A stretch of DNA of 64,000 nt, from contig NZ_MDDP01000048.1 of the NCBI RefSeq assembly GCF_001999725.1, positions 1 through 64,000 on the forward strand. Direction: 5' to 3'. This document shows, in pieces, positions 1 to 8,937 of this stretch (the stretch's first letter is position 1; each line of letters begins with the position of its first letter). This stretch comes from Cellulophaga omnivescoria (GTDB lineage: Bacteria > Bacteroidota > Bacteroidia > Flavobacteriales > Flavobacteriaceae). The notes below the pieces were generated by a model. It was not told the DNA's origin. It made no database searches and saw only the letters and a list, made by a program, of their open reading frames with translations. The position numbers were made by a program, and so were the translations under genes.

Positions 1-25
1 TATAAAAAACATCAAATAATTAATT

Positions 26-1051
26 ATGAAAAATATACTTAAACTTGGAATTTTGGTTGTGGTATTCGCTTTTTTTTCTTGTAAAAATAATAAAGAATTA
101 GAGGTTAAACAGCCACAAGAATCTAAAGAAAAAGAGGCTCCTGCTTTAAATAAAAATGAAACAACTGAAGCTACAACTACCCAAAAAGAATTTACTTGGG
201 ACACCGTAACCCCATCTACAGTAGATATTGGTGCGTACCCGTACATTACACCACCAAAAGGGATGATTGTAGACAAAGATGGGTCTGAATCTTTTGAATT
301 TGATAAGCTTGAGTTTTTTGATGGTAATACGTTTTTTGTACTAGACGGTAGAGTAGACCGTATGCAAATAAAAATGGAAGGCGATAAAGAATGGCAACAA
401 TATTTGTTTGATAAAAGTGTTTCTGAATATTTAAAATCTATTGGAGCAAATTTAATTTTTGAAGGACAAATACCGTCAGAGTTAACTAAAAAATGGGGCG
501 ATAACCCTAATGCTATTTACAAACATATGCATGAGTTTTATGGAGCAGATGTGGTAAACCATCCTGTACGCTTTTATGTGCTTAAAACCGAAGATAAAAA
601 AATAGCTTTTCAAGTATCGTCTAACTCCAAAACCATTTCGGTTGTAGAAAATAAAGCGTTTGTACAAACCATAGAAAAAGTTACAGCAGACCAAATTTTT
701 AAAGAAATTACAGATAAAGGTATTGCTACATTACATATTAATTTTGATACTGGAAAATCTAGAATTAAAGCAGACTCTTATGAAATTATTAGTGAAATAT
801 CTAAGATGATGAAATCTAATTTGGACTTAAAAATTAGTATAGAAGGCCACACAGACAATGTAGGCGATGCGGCTTCTAACCTAAAATTATCTAAAAACAG
901 AGCACAAGCTGTACTAATGGCTATTGTAGAAGAAGGTATTAGTGAAGCCCGTTTAAAAAGTGAAGGATTTGGCCAAACAAAACCTGTAGGAGATAATACT
1001 ACAGACAGTGGCAAAGCTAAAAATAGAAGAGTAGAGCTAAGAAAATTATAA
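26..1051 (+). CDS. OmpA-family peptidoglycan-associated lipoprotein
   Basis: An outer-membrane lipoprotein expected to tether the envelope to peptidoglycan. The N-terminus is a type II signal peptide with the lipobox Cys at residue 19 (FFSCKN), followed by a Lys/Glu-rich linker to about residue 60. The C-terminal 110 residues form an OmpA/MotB-like domain: the FDTGKSRI start, HTDNVG at 275-280 and the LSKNRAQAV helix carry the Asp and Arg that bind diaminopimelate in this family. The middle part (60-225) is not a domain I can name. The gene stands alone and ends at a strong hairpin terminator. The envelope role is known for the family; the middle-domain function is open. Confidence 0.9.
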   Translation: MKNILKLGILVVVFAFFSCKNNKELEVKQPQESKEKEAPALNKNETTEATTTQKEFTWDTVTPSTVDIGAYPYITPPKGMIVDKDGSESFEFDKLEFFDGNTFFVLDGRVDRMQIKMEGDKEWQQYLFDKSVSEYLKSIGANLIFEGQIPSELTKKWGDNPNAIYKHMHEFYGADVVNHPVRFYVLKTEDKKIAFQVSSNSKTISVVENKAFVQTIEKVTADQIFKEITDKGIATLHINFDTGKSRIKADSYEIISEISKMMKSNLDLKISIEGHTDNVGDAASNLKLSKNRAQAVLMAIVEEGISEARLKSEGFGQTKPVGDNTTDSGKAKNRRVELRKL

Positions 1052-1111
1052 CATATAAAATAGCCTTTTGTAGCAAGTAGCAATTTGCTAGTGGGTTGTT
1101 TATCAGTAAAT

Positions 1112-1146
1112 AAAGCCTCTGAGTATTTTATTCAGAGGCTTTGTTA
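1112..1146 (+). terminator. Rho-independent terminator after the OmpA-like gene
   Basis: Inverted repeat AAAGCCTCTGA / TCAGAGGCTTT with a short AT loop, followed by a T-rich tract. It is 60 nt past the stop codon and separates this gene from the merC-folE promoter. Confidence 0.85.
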
Positions 1147-1165
1147 TTTAATACCGTATGTTTTT

Positions 1166-1184
1166 ATTGCAACAATATTGCAAT
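1166..1184. promoter_or_regulatory. TTGCAA palindrome 1 upstream of merC-folE (candidate metal-repressor site)
   Basis: ATTGCAACAATATTGCAAT has 7-bp perfect arms and a 5-bp spacer. It lies where the -33 region of the merC promoter should be, 38 bp centre to centre from a second TTGCAA palindrome. The arrangement fits a Fur/Zur-type repressor; that assignment is inference. Confidence 0.6.
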
Positions 1185-1199
1185 AACCAAATACATTCT

Positions 1200-1220
1200 T
1201 ATATTTGCAACTTAGTTGCA
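1200..1220 (+). promoter_or_regulatory. -7 element with overlapping palindrome 2 for merC-folE
   Basis: TATATTTG (1200-1207) matches the Bacteroidota -7 consensus TAnnTTTG. It runs directly into TGCAACTTAGTTGCA (1206-1220), a perfect 7-1-7 palindrome covering the expected transcription start. A protein bound here would block initiation. Shares the TTGCAA core with the palindrome at 1166-1184. Confidence 0.65.
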
Positions 1221-1236
1221 TTAAATAGAATTTATT

Positions 1237-1641
1237 TTGAAGTTGATATTAAAAAAGCCAGATACCTTTGGCGCACTAGCAAGTACATTATGCTTGGTAC
1301 ATTGCTTTGCTACACCATTTATTTTTATAGCACATACTTGCGCTGCAGGTGGTTGTGAAACCAGCCCTGTATGGTGGAGTAGCTTAGATTATTTTTTTTT
1401 AATTGTTTCATTTTTTGCGGTATATCAATCTACAAAAAATACCTCTAAAAGTTTTATGAAACCCTTGTTGTGGTTAAGTTGGTTTAGCCTGTTTTTTTTA
1501 ATTGTAAACGAGAAAATACAGTTGTTTTCTTTACCAGAAATACTAACCTATGTTGTTGCGCTTGCGCTTGCAGCATTGCATATTTATAATTTAAAATTCT
1601 GCCAGTGTAAAACCAATAAATGTTGTGTGAATAATGGATAA
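1237..1641 (+). CDS. MerC-domain membrane protein
   Basis: A small inner-membrane protein of the MerC family (134 aa), with about four transmembrane segments. The family was named for mercury uptake, but in Flavobacteria members usually sit near metal regulators and are probably general metal-handling proteins. The CLVHC motif at residues 19-23 lies in the first helix as in MerC, and the tail is Cys-rich (CQCKTNKCC), suggesting a cytoplasmic metal-binding end. The start is a TTG about 24 nt after the predicted transcription start; no in-frame ATG gives the full first helix. The stop overlaps the folE start by 8 nt, implying translational coupling. A zinc or other metal role is inferred from the coupled zinc enzyme and the TTGCAA operators. 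Confidence 0.82.
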   Translation: MKLILKKPDTFGALASTLCLVHCFATPFIFIAHTCAAGGCETSPVWWSSLDYFFLIVSFFAVYQSTKNTSKSFMKPLLWLSWFSLFFLIVNEKIQLFSLPEILTYVVALALAALHIYNLKFCQCKTNKCCVNNG

Positions 1642-2296
1642 TACAAAAAAAGAAATACTAGGAGACAACCATATAGCTACAAGCGTAGATACTCCTTTAC
1701 GTGCAGATGCTTTTGTAAAATCTGATGAAGAAAAAATAGAAGCCATACAACATCATTTTAAAAAAATAATGGAAGAGCTTGGTTTAGATTTAACAGATGA
1801 TAGTTTGTCTGGTACACCATATAGGTTTGCAAAAATGTATGTAAAAGAGCTTTTTTATGGTTTAAACCCTAAGAGTAAACCAAAATTATCGGTTTTTGAG
1901 AACAAGTATGCCTATAAAAAAATGTTGGTAGAGCAAAACATAACTATAGACTCCTCTTGTGAGCATCATTTTTTACCAATAACAGGGTTTGCACACATTG
2001 GTTATGTGCCAAAAAATAAAGTTATTGGCCTATCTAAAATAAACAGGTTGGTAGATTATTATGCGCACAGACCGCAAGTACAAGAAAGGTTATCATTACA
2101 AATACTAAAAGATTTACAAAGTACTTTAGAAACAGAAGATGTAATTGTAATGATTAGTGCAAAACACTTATGTGTGTCATCTAGAGGAATTAAAGACAAA
2201 AGTAGTTACACTACTACATTAGAGTACGGTGGTTGTTTTGCCAATGAGCAAACCAAAAACCACTTTTTAAAAATTATAGAGAAAACAACAGTGTAA
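1634..2296 (+). CDS. folE: GTP cyclohydrolase I (FolE, type IA)
   Basis: Converts GTP to 7,8-dihydroneopterin triphosphate, the first step to tetrahydrofolate and related pterins; cytoplasmic, a homodecamer in the family. The 220-aa length is typical. The zinc ligands are present (Cys109, His112, Cys180) in SSCEHHFLPITG and KHLCVSSRG, so this is the zinc-dependent enzyme and not the metal-promiscuous FolE2 type. Starts inside the end of the MerC-domain gene, so the two are co-translated. Its position behind candidate metal-repressor sites suggests metal-responsive expression, which is inference; the genome may hold a second GTP cyclohydrolase. Confidence 0.95.
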   Translation: MDNTKKEILGDNHIATSVDTPLRADAFVKSDEEKIEAIQHHFKKIMEELGLDLTDDSLSGTPYRFAKMYVKELFYGLNPKSKPKLSVFENKYAYKKMLVEQNITIDSSCEHHFLPITGFAHIGYVPKNKVIGLSKINRLVDYYAHRPQVQERLSLQILKDLQSTLETEDVIVMISAKHLCVSSRGIKDKSSYTTTLEYGGCFANEQTKNHFLKIIEKTTV

Positions 2297-2407
2297 CTTA
2301 GTATTATTTATATGTAAAAACTTAAATCTTAAACTTCACAATTGTATGTGTTTTTTATTTGTTACATTGGTGAAGAATTAATAACAACCAATTAAACAAA
2401 ATTAAAT

Positions 2408-2755
2408 ATGAAAAATACAAGCCACTCATTATTAGTTATTCTTTTCTTTCTTATAATTGTTTCTTGTGATAAGAAAATAACATTTGAGCAGCAAATTAGT
2501 CAAGATGTTTATCAAAAAATAGCGAGTGGTTATTGTGAAGAAGATAAAATACCAAAAGACGCCGTAATTAAAAATTTTAAAATAGGTGAAATTACGCCTA
2601 TTGGAGACACAGGTATGATAGATGTTGCGTTAGAGTTTGATGTTACAGATGCAGATGGTAATGAGCAACATTTTACAGAAGCTATGCTTTATTTAGAACA
2701 AGGTAAAGACAAAAAAATGCTTGCTATTTTTTGTGATTACGATTACAGAAAGTAA
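2408..2755 (+). CDS. Small hypothetical lipoprotein
   Basis: 115 aa with a type II signal peptide (lipobox IVSCDKK, Cys at about residue 20). The rest is a mixed acidic domain with two further Cys (GYC and IFCDYDY) that could form a disulfide in the periplasm. No family recognised. Stands alone between folE and a broken secreted-protein gene, about 110 bp from folE. Confidence 0.75.
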   Translation: MKNTSHSLLVILFFLIIVSCDKKITFEQQISQDVYQKIASGYCEEDKIPKDAVIKNFKIGEITPIGDTGMIDVALEFDVTDADGNEQHFTEAMLYLEQGKDKKMLAIFCDYDYRK

Positions 2756-2966
2756 AACCTAATAGCTGTAAAATAGGGTAGTAGGTATGGCTGTAGCCTG
2801 TAGGTAAATCATAAATGGTATACAGACATAAAAAAAATGAAGCTTGTACCTAGTTTAAATAGTAGTATAACTTTTCTTTTTATTAATTTTATATAAAGAA
2901 TTTATTTGTTAAATTTATGTTATGTACTGATATACAGCGTATAATTAACTTGTGAAAATGTATACT

Positions 2967-3343
2967 ATGAAAACCTTAAACAGTTTAATAGCAACCCTAT
3001 TATTACTATCTTTTACATCTTACGCTCAAAATAGCGATAAGCAGGAAGACAATAAATTAGTAAAACACACTGATTTTAGAATTGAAACCGATAATATTGA
3101 AGAATTAAGAAATTACAACTGGGAAAGTGTAAAAGAGATTTTTAAAGGCAATAATCCCGAAGATAAAATTACAATATCATACACTTTTAATGGAAATTTT
3201 AAGCAAAATAATGGCAAAGTTGTATTAAATAATTATGGTTTTCAGCTTCTGGTAAAACAGCTAATTTAGAAGCGTTAACTTTAAAATTAAAAAACTCACT
3301 AACAAATTTAGATAATATATATGCCAAGTATAACGGCAATTGA
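2967..3343 (+). pseudogene. Frameshifted small secreted protein
   Basis: The open frame begins MKTLNSLIATLLLLSF with a clear Sec signal peptide cut near SYAQ, and stops early at 3269. After the T run at 3239-3242 the sense reading continues one frame over (GFSASGKTANLEALTLKL...) to a TGA at 3341-3343, just before a terminator. One extra T in that run would join both halves into a protein of about 126 aa. It is either a young pseudogene or a homopolymer sequencing error. GTG 2952 and ATG 2958 are in-frame upstream alternatives; ATG 2967 gives the best signal peptide. No function recognised. Confidence 0.7.
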
Positions 3344-3371
3344 TATACTAATTTTTTAGTAGTACATAGTT

Positions 3372-3413
3372 AAAAAAAAGTCCCTTATCTAATTAAAGAT
3401 AAGGGACTTTTTT
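3372..3413. terminator. Bidirectional terminator between convergent genes
   Basis: Long perfect stem AAAAGTCCCTTATCT / AGATAAGGGACTTTT with A and T tracts on both sides, so it can end transcription from the frameshifted gene (+) and the DUF4374 gene (-). Confidence 0.88.
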
Positions 3414-3430
3414 ATGCGTTAGTATTAATA

Positions 3431-4801
3431 CTAGAAAGCACCAATAAAGTGGCTACCAGTTGTGTTAACCAATTCTGCGCCTTTAGTAACTTCACCAGTT
3501 AATGTGTTTACCACATAAATGTTTCCGTTTTTACCAACAGGAGCTTGTGTTAGGTAAATATCATCACCATCTACAACAAAACCTTGGTACTGAAATAATT
3601 CAAAATCTAATTCGTAAGGAATTTCAGTTATCGTTGTTGCTGTTTTTGCATTTAAATCAACCAAAGCAAAAAAGCTTTGCCCTCTACCAGAAATACCTTC
3701 TTCAGAACCATTATGACGGTAAGCAACTACAGCTTTTCCGTTTGCAGCTGGTCTCCAAGCTAAAATGTAAGCACCCTCTACACCTAAAGCATCATCTAAA
3801 TTAAAATCGTACGTATTGTCGTATTCGTTATTAGCATCAATTTTTAAGATATGAGAACCGTTAGGATCACTTTGGTTAGCTTGGTAAACACTTCCATTAT
3901 ATAAAAAAGCATTAATACTACGGTATCCGTTTGTATTACCGTGACCAACGGTAGAAGTAATTACCGTAGGGTTTGTTAAAGATGGGTAATCTAATACAAT
4001 AGTTTTAGAACCTAAAATTTCATAATCACTGTCAGACTCAGCAGTTGCAGGATCTACTTTACTTAAACGAGCACCAATGTATAATTTGTCTCCTGCAGCG
4101 TTTAAAGTAGGCATATCTATTCTAGAAATGTAATATCCTTGTGCTTCTTCTTCAGCAGTTAAAGGAATGCTAGACTCTTCAAAGTTTTTAATAGCAGAGT
4201 TTTCTAAGTCTAAAGTAACAACACCCATTGTAGCTTCTGTACGTAAATATGTATCGTCTGTAGCATCATCAGGTGTGCCATTATCATCAAACTGGTGTTC
4301 TGTAGAAACATAAACAGCAGAACCTGTTTTATCGCCATCAAACAACTTAATCCATCTAGGAGCAGTACCTACGTAAGGAGCAATACTAACTTCTGTACCT
4401 GTTTTTGTAAAATTTTGACCACCTTCTACAGTATACTTAGTATAGTTACCACCGGTATCACCTGCATAGCTAATATTAAACATAGTACTACCATCTTCAG
4501 ATGATTGTAACCTTGCAGTTCTGTTAGACGGTACAATAAATCCGTTATCAAAAGGAGCTATAGATACAGTAGGGTCTTTAGCATCTTCACTAGTTAAAGA
4601 ATAAATTAATGTACCACCGTTACCATCTCCAGGATTGTCTCCCATTTTTGCAGCAGCAACAGTTATCCATCTGCCTTCTGTTGGTTGTTCTGGAGTTGTA
4701 GGCGTATCACCACCATTGTCATCACTACTACAAGAAGCTAATAATCCTAAAGTAGCAAATGCTACCGCAAAAGATTTAATATGTATTAAGTTACGTTTCA
4801 T
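3431..4801 (-). CDS. DUF4374 surface lipoprotein, XusB-like siderophore-binding partner
   Basis: 456-aa lipoprotein with lipobox Cys24 followed by SSDDNGG, an acidic start typical of Bacteroidota lipoproteins sent to the cell surface. The body is a long beta-rich domain with repeated Asp/Gly turns, consistent with the beta-propeller expected for DUF4374. In Bacteroides the DUF4374 protein XusB binds a ferric siderophore and works with TonB receptor XusA and PepSY protein XusC. Here the gene lies 20 nt downstream of a TonB receptor on the same strand, and a PepSY reductase follows in the same locus. The surface siderophore-binding role is transferred from that family; the ligand is unknown. 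Confidence 0.82.
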   Translation of the reverse strand: MKRNLIHIKSFAVAFATLGLLASCSSDDNGGDTPTTPEQPTEGRWITVAAAKMGDNPGDGNGGTLIYSLTSEDAKDPTVSIAPFDNGFIVPSNRTARLQSSEDGSTMFNISYAGDTGGNYTKYTVEGGQNFTKTGTEVSIAPYVGTAPRWIKLFDGDKTGSAVYVSTEHQFDDNGTPDDATDDTYLRTEATMGVVTLDLENSAIKNFEESSIPLTAEEEAQGYYISRIDMPTLNAAGDKLYIGARLSKVDPATAESDSDYEILGSKTIVLDYPSLTNPTVITSTVGHGNTNGYRSINAFLYNGSVYQANQSDPNGSHILKIDANNEYDNTYDFNLDDALGVEGAYILAWRPAANGKAVVAYRHNGSEEGISGRGQSFFALVDLNAKTATTITEIPYELDFELFQYQGFVVDGDDIYLTQAPVGKNGNIYVVNTLTGEVTKGAELVNTTGSHFIGAF

Positions 4802-4821
4802 TTTGTATAATGTTTAAAAAA

Positions 4822-7248
4822 TTAAAATTTATGTATAGAATAATTAAGTTTTAAGTAAAAAGCTCTACCTGGTTTTTGTACCGATAAATTATCGTACACA
4901 GGTTCGTCAAAAATATTTTTGATATCAAAGCTTGCAACTAGTTTTTTGTTAGGAAAAGCGTAGCTTAACCCAAAATCTTGTACAAGCTGTGTAGGTACTT
5001 TAAAAAACTCATCACCCACAGTATTTTTTCCTTGTGGTGGTAGGTAAGAGAATTCATCTGTAAAGTACATTGTATAAAAAAGGTTTAACCTAGATTTTTG
5101 TTGTATTACATTTTTAAAAGAGTAGCGTATGTTACCATTCATAGTAAAAAACGGGGTGTTTGGTACAGCTATTTCTACACCATTGTTTTCTATATTTAAA
5201 CTAAAACGCGATGCGTTAAAGTTTAAATTAAAGTTGTTGTTAAACGTATAATTTAATTGCGCATCTATACCTTTAGAGGTACCGCTACCTTGGTTTACAT
5301 AAAGTATTAACTCGTCATCAATATTTAAAGATGTTTCTATAGGCAAACCAATACGGTCTTTTATATTTCTGGTAAACAAATTAGCACCAATTGTAAATTT
5401 GTGTTTTTTTATAGATAAAGCACCAAACCTAAAACCTAAATTGTAATTGTTACTTTGTTCTGGGTTTATACTTGGGTTTGCCACAACATTGTCTCCATCG
5501 TTACCAAAAACTTCGGTTTCATTGGGTAATCGTATAGCTTTTTCTGCAGAAGTTAAAAGTGTAAAGTTTGGAGAAAAGGCATAAGAGGCAGCAAAACCAT
5601 AACCTGTAAACTTTTTGTTGCTGCTAATTATTTCATCAACAACAACCGCATTTCCATTTTCATCTTCTACAATTTCTGGATCTACATTTACAGTTTTTTG
5701 TTGGTATAATTTACCAAAAGCACTTGTTTTTAATTTGTTTTCTATAGCAGACAACTCATAACTTAAGGCAAAAATATTTTTATGTAAGTCTCTAGTTCCT
5801 TTAAATGTGTTTTCTAAAACAGATCGCAATTCATCACTATCTTCACGGTCTATTCCGCTATATACGTGGTTGGCTAAAATTTTATGATTGTTGTTAAAGG
5901 CATAAGAAACTCCTGTTCTAATAGATCCTACTTTTCTGTTTATAGCAGCTAAAGTTGGTCCGCCTTCTTGCTGAGACCTCCAAGTGTATTGGTACTCATC
6001 TCCTCTAAAATCTATAGCTCTTTCACCATTCCAACTATAAGCCCAAGAAACGGTATCATTAACGGTACGGTTTCTTTTACCATAAATTCCGTTAACAGTT
6101 ACATCTAAACCTTTAGTAAATAAATCCTTTTTTTGGTATGTTAAATTTGCAAGTAGTGCGTTAGATTCTAAAAACCTGTCTTTGTATGGCGTAATTGTCA
6201 TAAATGCACCGTGTTGCACCTCTTTATAATCATCAGACCCAGTAACACCAACAAAAAACTGATCTGCCCATTTTACATCTGTATAACCTATTTGCAACAT
6301 ACCACCAGTAGACCTGTAGGCGTCGTTAAACCTACGTGCAGTTATTGGGGTTTGTACACCACCTAATCCGGTAACAACAACACTTCTTCCAGATACTTTA
6401 TAATCGTTATCTGAATAGTTATGAAAAAGCGATGTTTTTACGGTAAAGCCAGTATCATTAAACCTATATAAACCATTTACGCTTGCTTGTAAAGTGTTAA
6501 ATGAACCGTAAGAAACTGAAGCGTTTAAATTGGTTTTAGCATCATTATGAAGCACAATATTAATGGCGCCACCTAGTGCGTCATCTGCTAAATGGCCAGG
6601 AACAACACCTTTATACACCTCAATATTTTTTATCATAGAAGGAGGTATGCTGTTTAAGTTAAATGATGAGCCATACATAGAGCTAGGAATACCGTCTATA
6701 AAAATACGCACAGCACTACCAGATAAACCGTTAAGACTATAACTAACATCTGACCCTAAACCACCATTTTGTCTAATTTTAACACCTACGGTAGTGTTAA
6801 GCAACTCGTTAGTTTGTATGTTTCTAATACTAGCTTCTTCTGTTTTAACTACGTTAACGGCAAAACCTTGAGTTTCAATTTCGGTTTCTTTAGTTTTTCC
6901 GCTTACTAAAACCTCATTTAGCTCATTATCTTCATTGTAGCTAAGGGTGTGCTTAATTTTTGTATTCTTTTTATCTACTAAAATGGTTACTTTTTCTATT
7001 TCTTTACCGTAATATTTTATGGCTATTGTATGGTTACCATATGGTAAATCTGGTAATGTAAAAAAGCCTTTAGCGTTAGTATAAACGTGTTTTATTGGTT
7101 TTTGTGTAAAAACAGTAGCCTCTGCAACAGGTATACCGTTTTTAAAATAAACAGTTCCGGTAACAGTACCCTTTTTTGTATTGTCTGCTTGTTGTGAAAA
7201 AGCAGAAAAAGAAAGTAGTAGACTTAAAACAGACACTATTTTTAACAT
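4822..7248 (-). CDS. TonB-dependent siderophore receptor (XusA-like)
   Basis: 808-aa outer-membrane receptor with a Sec signal peptide (about 1-18, FSAFSQQ). A carboxypeptidase-regulatory-like beta-sandwich (25-110) is followed by the plug (about 125-235, with DGIPSSMYGS and IEVYKGVVPGHLADDALGG) and a 22-strand barrel ending in an aromatic residue (SIHKF). The order N-terminal sandwich, plug, barrel is usual for Bacteroidota receptors of ferric siderophores. Transcribed with the DUF4374 lipoprotein gene. The promoter carries a -7 TAGATTTG (7311 to 7304 on the minus strand) and a palindrome at 7272-7290 in the leader. The substrate is predicted to be a ferric siderophore; which one cannot be read from sequence. 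Confidence 0.92.
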   Translation of the reverse strand: MLKIVSVLSLLLSFSAFSQQADNTKKGTVTGTVYFKNGIPVAEATVFTQKPIKHVYTNAKGFFTLPDLPYGNHTIAIKYYGKEIEKVTILVDKKNTKIKHTLSYNEDNELNEVLVSGKTKETEIETQGFAVNVVKTEEASIRNIQTNELLNTTVGVKIRQNGGLGSDVSYSLNGLSGSAVRIFIDGIPSSMYGSSFNLNSIPPSMIKNIEVYKGVVPGHLADDALGGAINIVLHNDAKTNLNASVSYGSFNTLQASVNGLYRFNDTGFTVKTSLFHNYSDNDYKVSGRSVVVTGLGGVQTPITARRFNDAYRSTGGMLQIGYTDVKWADQFFVGVTGSDDYKEVQHGAFMTITPYKDRFLESNALLANLTYQKKDLFTKGLDVTVNGIYGKRNRTVNDTVSWAYSWNGERAIDFRGDEYQYTWRSQQEGGPTLAAINRKVGSIRTGVSYAFNNNHKILANHVYSGIDREDSDELRSVLENTFKGTRDLHKNIFALSYELSAIENKLKTSAFGKLYQQKTVNVDPEIVEDENGNAVVVDEIISSNKKFTGYGFAASYAFSPNFTLLTSAEKAIRLPNETEVFGNDGDNVVANPSINPEQSNNYNLGFRFGALSIKKHKFTIGANLFTRNIKDRIGLPIETSLNIDDELILYVNQGSGTSKGIDAQLNYTFNNNFNLNFNASRFSLNIENNGVEIAVPNTPFFTMNGNIRYSFKNVIQQKSRLNLFYTMYFTDEFSYLPPQGKNTVGDEFFKVPTQLVQDFGLSYAFPNKKLVASFDIKNIFDEPVYDNLSVQKPGRAFYLKLNYSIHKF

Positions 7249-7271
7249 ACAAATAAAAAATTTTTATATTT

Positions 7272-7290
7272 ATTAAGACTTAGTCTAAAT
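7272..7290. promoter_or_regulatory. 19-bp operator-like palindrome in the receptor leader
   Basis: ATTAAGACTTAGTCTAAAT is symmetric around 7281 with one mismatched pair. It lies about 13 nt downstream of the receptor's -7 element, so across or just after the transcription start. It matches the site at 8881-8899 at 16 of 19 positions. Confidence 0.65.
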
Positions 7291-7291
7291 T

Positions 7292-7315
7292 AATTTAGAT
7301 TTGCAAATCTAAGTT
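7292..7315. promoter_or_regulatory. Symmetric divergent promoter core (receptor and AraC genes)
   Basis: The 18-bp perfect palindrome TTAGATTTGCAAATCTAA (7295-7312) contains TAGATTTG on each strand: a -7 element for the receptor reading left and one for the AraC gene reading right, placed head to head. Two more arm bases match beyond a single mismatch. Confidence 0.6.
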
Positions 7316-7371
7316 TTGGATAACTGAAACGAATAACGCAAACGGAAGTTTAAACAACGCATTAAGAAATA

Positions 7372-8355
7372 ATGAAGCAAGGTTTAAAAAGCTATACTAC
7401 TAAAGTTAATTTTGGTGTAAATAAGGTTGAAAAATCTAATACCAACAATGCTTTAAAAAAAGACTACATACCTTACAGCACAAATATTATAATTGGTGAA
7501 GATTTGTTAGTGCATAATAGTAATTTAGTAGCCGCTAGTAAAAGCTGTACATCTAGCACATCTGGCTTTACAGTAAATGTTTCTGGTAACTGTCCGGTTA
7601 TAAAGCTTCATTTCTCGTTACGTGGCCAATACACAAACACTTATAAAAACACCTCTAGTTTTAAAGCTCATATTCCTGACGGGTACTGTAATATGCTTTA
7701 TGTTCCTTTATTAAATTGCCAGGAAACGTACAGCGGAAAACACCATAAAACATTAGAGATTTACATATCACAAAAAGGTTTAGAAAAAATAGTTGGCGAT
7801 AATTTTAATTCTAATTTAGAACAGTTTTTTAGTAAAGTAAAGAGTTTAGAGCCGGGTTTGTACTATAAAAAAAATAAACAAATAACGGTAAAGTTTAAAA
7901 ACCAAATTAATGAAATTTTGCAATGTAAGTACACGGGAATTTTAAAAGAAAACTATTTAAAAAGCAGACTAACAGTTTTACTAATAGATTTTTTAATGAA
8001 AACTGCAAATCCTGTGGCAGAAGAGGTAATTATATCTGAGTCTGATTATTTGGCATTGGTAAGGGTAGAAAAATATTGCAAGCAAAACTTAAAAGAAAAG
8101 CTAACTATTAACCACTTGTCTTTAATAGCAGGATTTAATACAACCAAGTTAAAGCGCGATTTTAAAAAAGTATACAAAACCACCATTTTTAAGCACATAA
8201 CTCAGCTTAGAATGCAAAAAGCAAAAGAATTAATACAAGAAAAAGGCTTGTCAATTGCAGAGGTATCTTACGAGGTTGGTTACTCTAATCCACAACATTT
8301 TACGGCAGCTTTTAAAAAAACAATAGGTTATTTACCAAGTAAGCTAGTTAAATAA
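7372..8355 (+). CDS. AraC-family regulator of siderophore uptake (PchR-like)
   Basis: 327 aa. The C-terminal 100 residues are a double helix-turn-helix of the AraC/XylS type: TINHLSLIAGFNTTKLKRDF for the first helix pair and SIAEVSYEVGYSNPQHFTAAF for the second. The N-terminal 220 residues are a divergent effector domain without a clear match, as in PchR-type regulators that sense ferric siderophores. Divergent from the TonB receptor with only 123 bp between the starts, so it is the obvious candidate activator of the receptor-lipoprotein unit. Control of the ankyrin-reductase unit downstream is possible but not shown. Confidence 0.85.
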   Translation: MKQGLKSYTTKVNFGVNKVEKSNTNNALKKDYIPYSTNIIIGEDLLVHNSNLVAASKSCTSSTSGFTVNVSGNCPVIKLHFSLRGQYTNTYKNTSSFKAHIPDGYCNMLYVPLLNCQETYSGKHHKTLEIYISQKGLEKIVGDNFNSNLEQFFSKVKSLEPGLYYKKNKQITVKFKNQINEILQCKYTGILKENYLKSRLTVLLIDFLMKTANPVAEEVIISESDYLALVRVEKYCKQNLKEKLTINHLSLIAGFNTTKLKRDFKKVYKTTIFKHITQLRMQKAKELIQEKGLSIAEVSYEVGYSNPQHFTAAFKKTIGYLPSKLVK

Positions 8356-8358
8356 CCA

Positions 8359-8730
<372 letters not shown>

Positions 8731-8866
8731 TTAATTTTGCAGTAGCAGTTGGTTGCATACAAATGTAAACACTTAAAAGTTATAGCGTATGTAACTACTG
8801 TAATCTTCCTTGTAAAATTGTTAAATAAAAAATCTATTTTTAATCATTCTAAATAAAAATAGTTCT

Positions 8867-8899
8867 TATATTTGCGCTTTATCAATACTAAGTCTAAAT
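8867..8899 (+). promoter_or_regulatory. Promoter -7 and operator-like palindrome of the ankyrin-reductase operon
   Basis: TATATTTG (8867-8874) fits the -7 consensus. ATCAATACTAAGTCTAAAT (8881-8899) follows six bases later, on the expected transcription start, and matches the receptor-leader palindrome at 7272-7290 at 16 of 19 positions. The shared position and sequence suggest one repressor for both units. Confidence 0.62.
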
Positions 8900-8937
8900 A
8901 AACAAATAAGCTTTATTTATTATAAATACACTTTATT

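Noticed and set aside
1158-1358. 66-aa frame overlapping the merC start
   Set aside because: Covers the promoter palindromes and ends within merC; no family resemblance.
3502-3804. 100-aa plus-strand frame inside the DUF4374 gene
   Set aside because: Gln/Leu/His-rich shadow of a convincing minus-strand lipoprotein gene.
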